Source of the DNA: Planctomycetaceae bacterium
GTDB taxonomy: Bacteria; Planctomycetota; Planctomycetia; Isosphaerales; Isosphaeraceae
Length of the DNA stretch: 12,170 nucleotides
Direction: 5' to 3'
Assembly (NCBI GenBank): GCA_019232645.1
Contig: JAFANO010000394.1
Span: forward strand, 1 to 12,170
Shown: in pieces, positions 1 to 4,835 of the stretch
How positions within the stretch are numbered: the first letter of the stretch is position 1
Layout of the letters: every line of letters begins with the position of its first letter
Translations under genes and position numbers: made by a program
Notes under the pieces: model-generated
Seen by the model: only the letters and a program-made list of their open reading frames with translations
Databases searched by the model: none
What the model was told of the DNA's origin: nothing

Positions 1-1
1 G

Positions 2-340
2 GGCGCCGTGGACGTCGTCCGTCAGGTTCACCCCGAGCGCGCTGCCGGCGAGCTGGCGAAGTATTGAGAGACCATGACCTGTCCCACCGGCTCGGTCCCC
101 CTCGTCCCGGGGCGGTCGAGGGTGAACCCGTCCCGCTCCAATGACGTCTCGGCACTCGGCGCCCCGGCCAGCCATTCCGCGTCCCGTCCGCCGAGATTGC
201 GCTGTCCTCGGCGCCGGCCGACGGTCTGTCCCCGCCTCCCCGGGCCCGCCTCGAGTTCCGCGACGAGCAGATCAACGACCCGTCCTTCGTCGACGCGACG
301 GCGCGGCCCCTCCTGGAGATGAAGAACAGTCACACAGAGG
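2..340 (+). pseudogene. Degraded C-terminal end of a Tm-1-like (UPF0261) ATP-binding protein
   Basis: The family pattern can be followed only by changing frame. Frame 2 from base 2 reads a segment ending RAAGELAKY, which fits the R-x-x-P-E-containing helix near the end of UPF0261 proteins. It then meets TGA at 65-67. The same frame resumes and reaches VSALGAP (146-165), where one base is missing. Frame 1 from 166 continues GQPF and then EQINDPSFVDATARPLLEM (about 265-321). Known UPF0261 proteins end with a V-S-A-L-D-A-P-G-Q-P-F stretch and a terminal I-N-D-P-x-F-A-D-A helix, so both landmarks are present in order. The natural stop has also gone, and frame 1 runs to 424-426. The remnant is cut by the window start and is immediately followed by a remnant of its usual partner. 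Family assignment is from motif memory, without alignment. Sequencing error is possible for single lesions but does not explain the truncated partner. Confidence 0.62.
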
Positions 341-356
341 GGACAAGTCGATCGCA

Positions 357-482
357 GTGTTCTCCCAAACGCGCAACAATGTTCTCGACCGATTCCGGCG
401 CAAGATCGCCGCGGGGCTGCCATTGATCGACGGCGGTGCCGGCACCGGTCTCAGCGCCAGGCGCGCCGAAGCGGGAGGGATT
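357..482 (+). pseudogene. Truncated N-terminus of a TIM-barrel PEP-hydrolase-family protein
   Basis: A GTG at 357 opens a frame reading VLDRFRRKIAAGLPLIDGG and then AGTGLSARRAEAGGI. This matches the start of the PEP-hydrolase/TIM-barrel family (Pfam PF09370), whose members begin with a helix, a P-I-I-G-G-G-A-G-T-G-L-S-A-K stretch and E-A-G-G-I-D. After Ile42 the expected strand (D-L-I-V-x-Y-N-S-G) is absent. The frame continues as arginine/alanine-rich sequence of shadow type to 704, overlapping the antisense small gene. The family is normally about 270-290 residues, so roughly 85 percent is missing. In many bacteria this gene lies directly after the UPF0261 gene, and the plant Tm-1 protein carries both domains in the same order, which supports both assignments. 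Nothing recognisable is seen between 483 and 579. Confidence 0.62.
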
Positions 483-579
483 GAGCGGCTGCCCACTGAA
501 CCGGCGATCGTTGCCCGGGTCCGGAGCATCGCCGCGCGCCGCCCCTCGTCCTTGAGAGATGTCGGGCCCCGCGTGTCGC

Positions 580-900
580 TCAGTCCCCCAGGGGCTCGCG
601 GTCCTCCTCGAACTCGTCCCACCACTCGATGTCCTGGCGGTCGAGGTCAGTTTCCGGGCCCGCGACGGAAGGGACCGGCTCCTGCTCGTGGGTCTGGATC
701 GTGATCGTAGCACGCCCCTGGGGCAGATACGCCGGGAGTTGCAGACCGACGTAGCGATCGGGAGGGATGAAGACTTCGATGCGATACTGCAACGCGGGAT
801 CCTCTCTGAAGTCGTCCAAGGCCCGGTCATTGGGGGAGCGAGTGGCGCTTCGGGGACCAGGCGATCCTCCGCGAGGAACGCCCGGGGGGCCCGACATCAT
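580..900 (-). CDS. Small acidic hypothetical protein
   Basis: A 106-residue protein of unknown function. The first ~28 residues are rich in Gly, Pro, Arg and Ser and look unstructured. The core from about residue 29 (ALDDFREDPALQYRIEVF) through IPPDRYVGLQLPAYLPQGRA alternates hydrophobic and polar residues like a small beta-sheet domain. The tail is strongly acidic with two Trp (DIEWWDEFEEDRE). The purine-rich GAGGGGAGA lies directly upstream of two consecutive ATG codons (900 and 897). With GAGG as the Shine-Dalgarno core either start has acceptable spacing (5 or 8). It follows the MaoC gene by 17 bases on the same strand, so the two are probably co-transcribed. The acidic tail resembles antitoxin-like or adaptor proteins, but no toxin partner is visible downstream, where only the decayed locus remains. 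I assign no function. Confidence 0.7.
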   Translation of the reverse strand: MMSGPPGVPRGGSPGPRSATRSPNDRALDDFREDPALQYRIEVFIPPDRYVGLQLPAYLPQGRATITIQTHEQEPVPSVAGPETDLDRQDIEWWDEFEEDREPLGD

Positions 901-917
901 TCTCCCCTCGAGACGGG

Positions 918-1415
918 CTATTGACTACTGGAGACCGACGACTCTTCCGAGGAGAGGGAGGCGGCCCGGCCGCGGACGAGGGTCTGGATCAAGCCCTCCT
1001 GGAGAGTCTCGTCGCTCTGGTTGACCAGGCGGCGATGCCAGGTGACCAGGGCGCGACGGCCGCGCGAGCGGGGTTCCAGCGAGACGATCCGGCTGATGAC
1101 CCGCACGGTGTCACCGAAGGCGACGGGGCGTGCGAACTTCCATTCCACGATCGAGAGGAAGGCCAGGGTATCGACGCGGGGCGCCTGGCTGGCAAGCCCG
1201 GAGGCGATGGCCAGACCGAGCAGGCCGTGCGCCACGGGTTGCCCGAACGCCCCGCGCCGCGCCCACTCGTGATCCACGTGCAAGGGGTTGTAGTCGCCGG
1301 AGAGGCCGGCGAAGGCGACGACGTCCGCCTCGGTGATCGTCCTGCCCGGGCTCTCCCACTCGTCGTCGACGACGAGGTCGTCGAAGGTGAGCGGCGTGAT
1401 GAGGTGCCGCGCCAC
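918..1415 (-). CDS. MaoC-like hot-dog fold dehydratase (enoyl-CoA hydratase type)
   Basis: A 165-residue single hot-dog protein of the MaoC/R-specific enoyl-CoA hydratase family. These act in the cytoplasm, adding water across trans-2-enoyl thioesters in fatty-acid or polyhydroxyalkanoate metabolism. The hydratase signature is clear: TITEADVVAFAGLSGDYNPLH (residues 26-46), with probable catalytic Asp41 and His46 and the neighbouring Asn43. GQPVAHGLL (58-66) is the helix that follows, and the second half (SIVEWKFARPVAFGDTVRV) supplies the remaining strands. The last ~15 residues are a Ser/Glu tail of no evident function. The start is GTG at 1415, preceded by AGGAG at a spacing of 9. Length is typical for the single-domain family. 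Substrate cannot be told from sequence. The gene is divergent from the response regulator and leads the small acidic gene. Confidence 0.88.
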   Translation of the reverse strand: MARHLITPLTFDDLVVDDEWESPGRTITEADVVAFAGLSGDYNPLHVDHEWARRGAFGQPVAHGLLGLAIASGLASQAPRVDTLAFLSIVEWKFARPVAFGDTVRVISRIVSLEPRSRGRRALVTWHRRLVNQSDETLQEGLIQTLVRGRAASLSSEESSVSSSQ

Positions 1416-1451
1416 GGCAATCTACTCCTGGCTCACGGTTCGGGGATGACT

Positions 1452-1480
1452 TTTGGTCGTGCCCTTATCAGAATAACAAA
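1452..1480. promoter_or_regulatory. AT-rich patch in the divergent intergenic region, possible promoter area
   Basis: Between the divergent MaoC and response-regulator genes the composition drops sharply to AT-rich at about 1450-1500, against a GC-rich surround. On the plus strand TTGGTC (1453-1458) is followed after 15 bases by TAACAA (1474-1479), a weak sigma70-like pair with short spacing. The minus strand has GATAAG/TTATTC elements in the same patch. A plus-strand start near 1487 would give the regulator a leader of about 185 bases. The boxes are poor; the compositional dip is the main evidence. Confidence 0.25.
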
Positions 1481-1508
1481 AGCGGTGGGAACGAATTGTG
1501 CGTGGTCA

Positions 1509-1652
1509 CAGGCGGATCGTCAAGGTTTCGGTCGCACGTTCCAGGTCACCCGCGACCGAGGCCCGCCTGCAACGCCGCGTCGCCGGCGGCGTGGGAGCCA
1601 TATCGTCTCGATGGCCGAACGGCATCGCCAGACGCCTCGTCCGTGTCGGACG
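1509..1652 (+). promoter_or_regulatory. Highly structured leader upstream of the ANTAR regulator
   Basis: This non-coding stretch contains a chain of inverted repeats read directly from the sequence. CAGGCGG (1509-1515) pairs with CCGCCTG (1563-1569), enclosing TCGGTCGC (1528-1535) paired with GCGACCGA (1552-1559). Next comes ACGCCGC (1572-1578) with GCGGCGT (1586-1592). Then CGATGGCC (1609-1616) pairs with GGCATCG (1621-1627), with one bulged G and a GAAC loop. Finally CGTCCG (1638-1643) pairs with CGGACG (1647-1652), ending three bases before the ribosome binding site AGAGGGAG (1656-1663). No T-run follows any stem, so simple intrinsic terminators are not evident. It could be an RNA control element for the regulator or a set of DNA operators. 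GC-rich DNA makes some stems by chance; the nested pair is the strongest. Confidence 0.45.
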
Positions 1653-1672
1653 CTTAGAGGGAGTTGCTTCTG

Positions 1673-2314
1673 ATGAATCGGCCCTATAAAGTCTTGATCG
1701 CCGACGACGAAAAACCCGTGGCCGCCGGCCTCCAGGCGCAGTTGGAATCACTCGGCTACGACGTCGTGGCCGTCGTCAACGACGGCCACCATGCGATCGA
1801 GGTCTGCCGCCGCGCCCTGCCCGATGTCGTGCTCATGGATATCGAGATGCCCGGCCTCGACGGCCTCTCTGCGGCGCGCATGATCGTCCGCGACCCGGGG
1901 ACGCCGGTCATCATCCTGACGGCCCACGGCCACCCGAACCTGATCGAGCAGGCGGTCGAGGACGGCGTGCTCTACTACCTGCTCAAGCCCGTGACCAGCC
2001 CCAGCCTCCATGCCGCGCTGCAGGTCGCCGTGGCCCGGGCGCGCGAGATCAAGGCCCTGCGCGAGAACGTCAACTCGCTCGAGATGACGCTCCGCGAGCG
2101 GAAACTGATCGAACGCGCCAAGGGGATCCTGATGGCCCGTCGCAACCTTCAGGAGGCCGATGCGTTCCGCCTCCTGCAACGGCAGAGCCAGGATCGCCGG
2201 ATGCCCATGGCCAAGCTCGCCGAGTCGATCGTCCAGGCCGACGAGCTGCTCGAGGTGCCGCACCACCATCCCGAGCCGATCCGCCGCGGTTCGGGTGTCC
2301 CTCATGACGAATAA
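1673..2314 (+). CDS. Response regulator with ANTAR RNA-binding output domain
   Basis: A 213-residue two-component regulator. Residues 5-115 form a receiver domain with acidic pair Asp11-Asp12, phospho-acceptor Asp56 in VVLMDIEMPGLDG, Thr83 and Lys105 in LLKP. A helical linker (about 116-140) leads to an ANTAR domain at 141-193, with the signature KLIERAKGILMARRNLQEAD and the following LLQRQSQDRRMPMAKLAE. ANTAR domains bind paired stem-loop RNA and prevent transcription termination, so the output is probably RNA-level and not DNA binding. The tail after 195 is His/Pro/Arg-rich and variable. The start is set at ATG 1673 because AGAGGGAG (1656-1663) lies 9 bases upstream; a TTG at 1664 directly abuts that site and cannot use it. 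The leader is densely structured, and BON and histidine-kinase genes follow on the same strand. The cognate kinase is probably one of the two encoded nearby. Confidence 0.93.
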   Translation: MNRPYKVLIADDEKPVAAGLQAQLESLGYDVVAVVNDGHHAIEVCRRALPDVVLMDIEMPGLDGLSAARMIVRDPGTPVIILTAHGHPNLIEQAVEDGVLYYLLKPVTSPSLHAALQVAVARAREIKALRENVNSLEMTLRERKLIERAKGILMARRNLQEADAFRLLQRQSQDRRMPMAKLAESIVQADELLEVPHHHPEPIRRGSGVPHDE

Positions 2315-2338
2315 AGCATGAGGGGAGCGATAAATCAT

Positions 2339-2367
2339 TTGACGAAGGTCTCGTTACTCGCTAGTCT
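2339..2367 (+). promoter_or_regulatory. Candidate sigma70-type promoter
   Basis: TTGACG (2339-2344, five of six matches to the -35 consensus) is separated by exactly 17 bases from TAGTCT (2362-2367, three of six -10 matches including the first T, A and the final T). It lies just after the ANTAR gene stop, in a locally AT-richer stretch, and points towards the BON and kinase genes. The -35 and spacing are good, the -10 is mediocre. Confidence 0.35.
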
Positions 2368-2384
2368 ATGGTTCGTCAGATTCG

Positions 2385-2457
2385 GTCAGGGGTACTCCTG
2401 ACTTCACATTTCCGAAGCCGAAGGCATGTGGCGACCGGGCAGTCGGAGATTCGTCCG
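2385..2457 (+). promoter_or_regulatory. Tandem small hairpins with six-base loops
   Basis: GTCAGG (2385-2390) pairs perfectly with CCTGAC (2397-2402) around a loop GGTACT. CGAC (2432-2435) pairs with GTCG (2442-2445) around CGGGCA. CGGA (2444-2447) pairs with TCCG (2454-2457) around GATTCG, sharing two bases with the previous stem, so these last two are alternatives or tightly stacked. ANTAR proteins recognise paired hexaloops with A at loop position 1 and G at position 4; these loops do not meet that rule, so a link to the neighbouring ANTAR protein is only a suggestion. Confidence 0.3.
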
Positions 2458-2686
2458 CCCGATCGCCTTGCGTGGTGGGGTGAGGGTCTCGGATTTCCTG
2501 AGTGCCGGATTGGGATGACGGAGCGCGTCGTTACTCTCGATTCGATTCCATGACTGGTCCGGGAGTTCAAGCTGTTCCGACGCTGCCTTATTGACTCCAC
2601 CGAGGCTCACTCCCAAACTCATGAAGTGTTGGCATCGATGAGTGATGGACGGTCCCGAAGAATTGCCAAACATCCGGGAGACGGGC

Positions 2687-2947
2687 ATGATGACTCATGA
2701 ATCAGGGAAGGACCCGCGGAGCGCGAGTCGGAGCAAGGACCGGGAGGACCTTGCTCAGTGCATTGAAGGCTACATCGAGCGCCGGGCCAGTGGTCGGATC
2801 CGCGACCTCCATGTGGTCTGCTCCGAGGACAAGATCATCTTGCAAGGTCGCTCGCGGACGTACCATGCCAAGCAACTCGCCCAGGAGGCTGCCCTCGACC
2901 TGACCGACGGTCATTCGCTCCTGGCCAACCAGATCGTTGTCTGCTGA
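2687..2947 (+). CDS. Miniature BON-domain protein
   Basis: An 86-residue protein whose second half resembles a BON domain: a helix (DREDLAQCIEGYIERRASGR, residues 18-37), a strand (IRDLHVVCSEDKIILQGRS, 38-56) and a second helix plus strand (YHAKQLAQEAALDLTDGHSL then ANQIVVC). BON domains usually occur in exported or membrane-associated proteins and bind lipid or ligands. Here there is no signal peptide or membrane segment, and the first 20 residues are polar and charged, so the product should be cytoplasmic. The start is set at ATG 2687, or the adjacent ATG 2690, because GGGAG (2676-2680) lies 6 or 9 bases upstream. The longer frame from GTG 2642 lacks a ribosome site. It lies 112 bases before a soluble histidine kinase, with a strong hairpin between. 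A sensory or adaptor role for the kinase is possible but unsupported. Confidence 0.75.
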   Translation: MMTHESGKDPRSASRSKDREDLAQCIEGYIERRASGRIRDLHVVCSEDKIILQGRSRTYHAKQLAQEAALDLTDGHSLLANQIVVC

Positions 2948-2970
2948 AGATGAATTCCCGGGCCAAGGCA

Positions 2971-3014
2971 GATCGGGGGGGCTCGGACTCAAGACTCGGA
3001 CCGCCCCCTCGATC
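2971..3014 (+). promoter_or_regulatory. Strong intercistronic hairpin between BON and kinase genes
   Basis: GATCGGGGGGGC (2971-2982) pairs over 12 positions with GCCCCCTCGATC (3003-3014), all Watson-Crick except one G-T wobble. The 20-base loop carries most of a direct repeat CTCGGAC (2982-2988 and 2995-3001). No T-run follows, so it is not a textbook terminator. It may be a pause, attenuator, RNA-stability element or processing site separating expression of the two genes. Confidence 0.45.
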
Positions 3015-3059
3015 GACGGCCACTCGCACCCGACCCCACGCCGGCGTCGAGAGAGAACC

Positions 3060-3839
3060 ATGGACGCGTCGCTCCTCCCCGTCCCCTCAGGCCGCACCCC
3101 GCCTCGGTCTCCGATCGGTCATGCCGAGTTGCGGGCGATCCTCTCGAACCTCAGCCACGAACTCTGTCGCCCGTTGATCTCGCTCCGCGCCGGCTTCGAC
3201 TTACTGCTCGGCGACGACGCGCGGTCGATCTCGCCCGATCAGCGCGGCCATGTCCAGACGATGGTGACGCTCTGCGATAACCTGCTGCTCCTGACTCGGA
3301 GCTATCTCGACTACGCCGGGCTCGTGCAGGGGCACCGGCCGCTCCGTTACGGCGCTTTCACCCTCGGCGCCCTGGTCCGCGAGATCCACCGCCAGGGCGT
3401 GTCGGAGGCCGCCAAGCGGCGGATTTCCTGGGAGTGTGCCCTGGAAGGAGCCGACGTCACCGTCACGACCGACGCCTCGCGCTGCCAGCAGATCTTCGGC
3501 AACCTGGTCTCCAACGCCCTGAAATACACGCCGCAGGGGGGTCACGTACGCGTCGGTGGCCGACTCGAGGAGGACCACTGGGCCGTTGTCGTCGCCGATG
3601 ACGGCCTCGGCATCCCCCACGACGCGCTCGGGAAGGTCTTCGACCCTTTCTTCCGCCTCGTGCGCGACGAGCAAGCCGGGATCGAAGGTAGTGGTCTCGG
3701 CCTGGCCATCTGTCGCGAGATGGTCGAGCAGATGGGTGGGACGATCGAGATCGAGTCGACGCTCGGCGCAGGGACCCGCGTCACTGTCCGGCTCCCCGTC
3801 GATCCCCCCGCCCAGAGCCCAACGCCGACGCGATCCTGA
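3060..3839 (+). CDS. Soluble sensor histidine kinase (HisKA-HATPase)
   Basis: A 259-residue histidine kinase with no membrane segment and almost no sensor region. The H-box ILSNLSHELCRPLISLRAGF puts the phosphorylated His at 33, followed by Glu34 as usual. The ATPase domain is complete: N-box QQIFGNLVSNALKYTP (143-158, Asn148 and Asn152), G1 VVVADDGLGIP (176-186, Asp181), F-box FDPFF (194-198) and G2 GSGLGLAI (210-217). It should autophosphorylate in the cytoplasm and needs either a partner to supply the signal or a ligand of the dimerisation domain. The start is ATG 3060, preceded by GAGAGA (3049-3054). Extending upstream to 2937 adds 41 arginine- and proline-rich residues that overlap the BON gene end and the hairpin, so it was not used. 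The closest receiver in the window is the ANTAR regulator, a plausible phosphoryl target. It converges on the second kinase. Confidence 0.92.
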   Translation: MDASLLPVPSGRTPPRSPIGHAELRAILSNLSHELCRPLISLRAGFDLLLGDDARSISPDQRGHVQTMVTLCDNLLLLTRSYLDYAGLVQGHRPLRYGAFTLGALVREIHRQGVSEAAKRRISWECALEGADVTVTTDASRCQQIFGNLVSNALKYTPQGGHVRVGGRLEEDHWAVVVADDGLGIPHDALGKVFDPFFRLVRDEQAGIEGSGLGLAICREMVEQMGGTIEIESTLGAGTRVTVRLPVDPPAQSPTPTRS

Positions 3840-3894
3840 GTCCTGGCCGCCCCTTCCTTGGGTCGAGGATCGATGCCGGATCGCCGAGCAGCGG

Positions 3895-3932
3895 GGTCGA
3901 TGGCTGATTTTGAGCATCGCCGGGTCTCGACC
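3895..3932 (+). terminator. Possible terminator hairpin between convergent kinase genes
   Basis: GGTCGA (3895-3900) pairs with TCGACC (3927-3932). Inside it, an alternative shorter stem joins CGATGGCT to AGCATCG with one bulge around a T-rich loop. The sequence beyond is pyrimidine-rich but has no proper T-run. The location between two converging genes is where a shared terminator would be expected. Weak evidence. Confidence 0.27.
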
Positions 3933-3942
3933 TTCGACTTTC

Positions 3943-4665
3943 CTACTGCGGGGTCGGCTCGACACAGAGCCGAAGCTGAGTCCCCTCACCGAGTTGGCTC
4001 CGGATGGAGAGGGTGCCGCGGTGCCGGCGCCAGATCCCGTTGGCGATGCTCAGTCCGATGCCGAGGTGGCCCGGCTTGGTGCTGAAGAACGGCTCGACGG
4101 CGCGGCCAAGCGTCTCCGCATCCATGCCTTGGCCCGTGTCCCGGACCTCGAGAACCACCCAGCCTCGCGCGTCGGTCGCCGTCGAGATCGAGATCGTCCC
4201 GACGCGGTCCGACATCGCCTCGTAGGCGTTCGCGATCAGGTGGCCGAGCAAGGCTCGCAACTGCGAGGGATGACCCTGGATCGGGGGGGTCGGTGCCAGG
4301 TCGGTGACCAACGCGACGCCCGGCGGTCGGTTCGCCTGCTCGCAGGCAACGGCATCACCCACCATGCGGTCGAGCGCCACCGAAGAGGGCTCGACGGCCG
4401 ATCGCTCCGGGTCGATCGAGGTGACCGGCCGGGTGTAGTCGATCAGCCGGCGGGCCACGGTCGCCGCATCCAGCGCCGTCTGGATGATCGTGTCGGCCAG
4501 CGCCACCGGGTCGGCGATCGCGGGTATCGAGGGCTTCAACCGCAGCAACTCGGCATTGCTGACGATCGCGCTGAAGGCATTGATGACATGGTGCCCAACC
4601 CCCGCCGAAAGATGCCCAAGGTTGGTCAGCCGCTCAACGGTCGCGGTCATGTCGCTCTCGCCCAT
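3943..4665 (-). CDS. NtrB-like soluble histidine kinase with atypical H-box
   Basis: A 240-residue cytoplasmic kinase lacking membrane or recognisable sensor segments. The dimerisation helix reads LTNLGHLSAGVGHHVINAFS and continues AIVSNAELL. Aligned with the usual G-V-A-H-E-I-N-N-P-L, the phospho-acceptor is His25, and the acidic residue normally next to it is replaced by His26, while Asn29 is kept. The ATPase domain is complete: N-box QLRALLGHLIANAYEAM with Asn146, G1 VRDTGQGMD (Asp176, Gly178, Gly180), F-box EPFFSTK and G2 HLGIGLSIANGI. The start ATG 4665 is preceded by GAGAGG at suitable spacing. A small ACCT/AGGT stem (4670-4683) could cover that ribosome site. The gene converges on the first kinase, and its natural receiver may be the ANTAR protein or a regulator elsewhere. 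The missing Glu/Asp may lower autokinase activity or mark a distinct subfamily. Confidence 0.88.
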   Translation of the reverse strand: MGESDMTATVERLTNLGHLSAGVGHHVINAFSAIVSNAELLRLKPSIPAIADPVALADTIIQTALDAATVARRLIDYTRPVTSIDPERSAVEPSSVALDRMVGDAVACEQANRPPGVALVTDLAPTPPIQGHPSQLRALLGHLIANAYEAMSDRVGTISISTATDARGWVVLEVRDTGQGMDAETLGRAVEPFFSTKPGHLGIGLSIANGIWRRHRGTLSIRSQLGEGTQLRLCVEPTPQ

Positions 4666-4772
4666 GATGACCTCTCGTCAGGTTGAGAACGCGCTGTCCT
4701 CGGAGTGGCTCGGTTCAAAATCCGGCCGCCGACGCGTGAGGCCCCGGTGGATCTTACTGGTAGGGACTGAGT

Positions 4773-4835
4773 GCGGGATGGTGACGGTCCCGCCCCCGGG
4801 ATTCTCCCGTGACCGGCCTCATCAGCGGATGAGGC
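4773..4835 (-). terminator. Cluster of three hairpins at the end of the envelope gene series
   Basis: Three perfect inverted repeats lie at and beyond the stop of the NPCBM gene: GCCTCATC with GATGAGGC (4816-4835, four-base loop, overlapping the stop codon), CGGGA with TCCCG (4797-4809, three-base loop) and GCGGGA with TCCCGC (4773-4793, nine-base loop). No T-run follows on the minus strand. Stacked stems after the last gene of a series suggest transcript 3'-end formation or protection and not a classical intrinsic terminator. Confidence 0.4.

Larger units (their letters stand above)
2315..2686 (+). other. Gene-free interval between the ANTAR regulator and the BON gene
   Basis: 372 bases without a convincing gene. 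Short open frames here lack ribosome sites and protein-like composition. It holds a candidate promoter (2339-2367) and three small hairpins with six-base loops (2385-2457), listed separately. The remainder, 2460-2660, shows no clear repeat, terminator or binding site that I can support. A transcript from the candidate promoter would have an unusually long leader of about 310 bases before the BON start, which fits leader-level control but could equally reflect a missed promoter nearer the gene. Confidence 0.5.

Noticed and set aside
434..447. A 14-base perfect palindrome CGGTGCCGGCACCG
   Set aside because: It lies in the conserved Gly-Ala-Gly coding of the TIM-barrel remnant and is explained by codon usage there; no other operator features are present.
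1664..1672. TTG start giving three extra residues on the ANTAR regulator
   Set aside because: It directly abuts AGAGGGAG, so the ribosome site could not serve it; ATG 1673 has ideal spacing.
921..1673. A 250-codon plus-strand open frame over the MaoC gene
   Set aside because: It is antisense to clear MaoC motifs and its downstream part is the structured non-coding leader.
3556..4686. A 376-codon plus-strand open frame spanning the convergent kinase ends
   Set aside because: It overlaps well-supported kinase domains on both strands, and its composition is Arg/Ser/Pro-rich without motifs.
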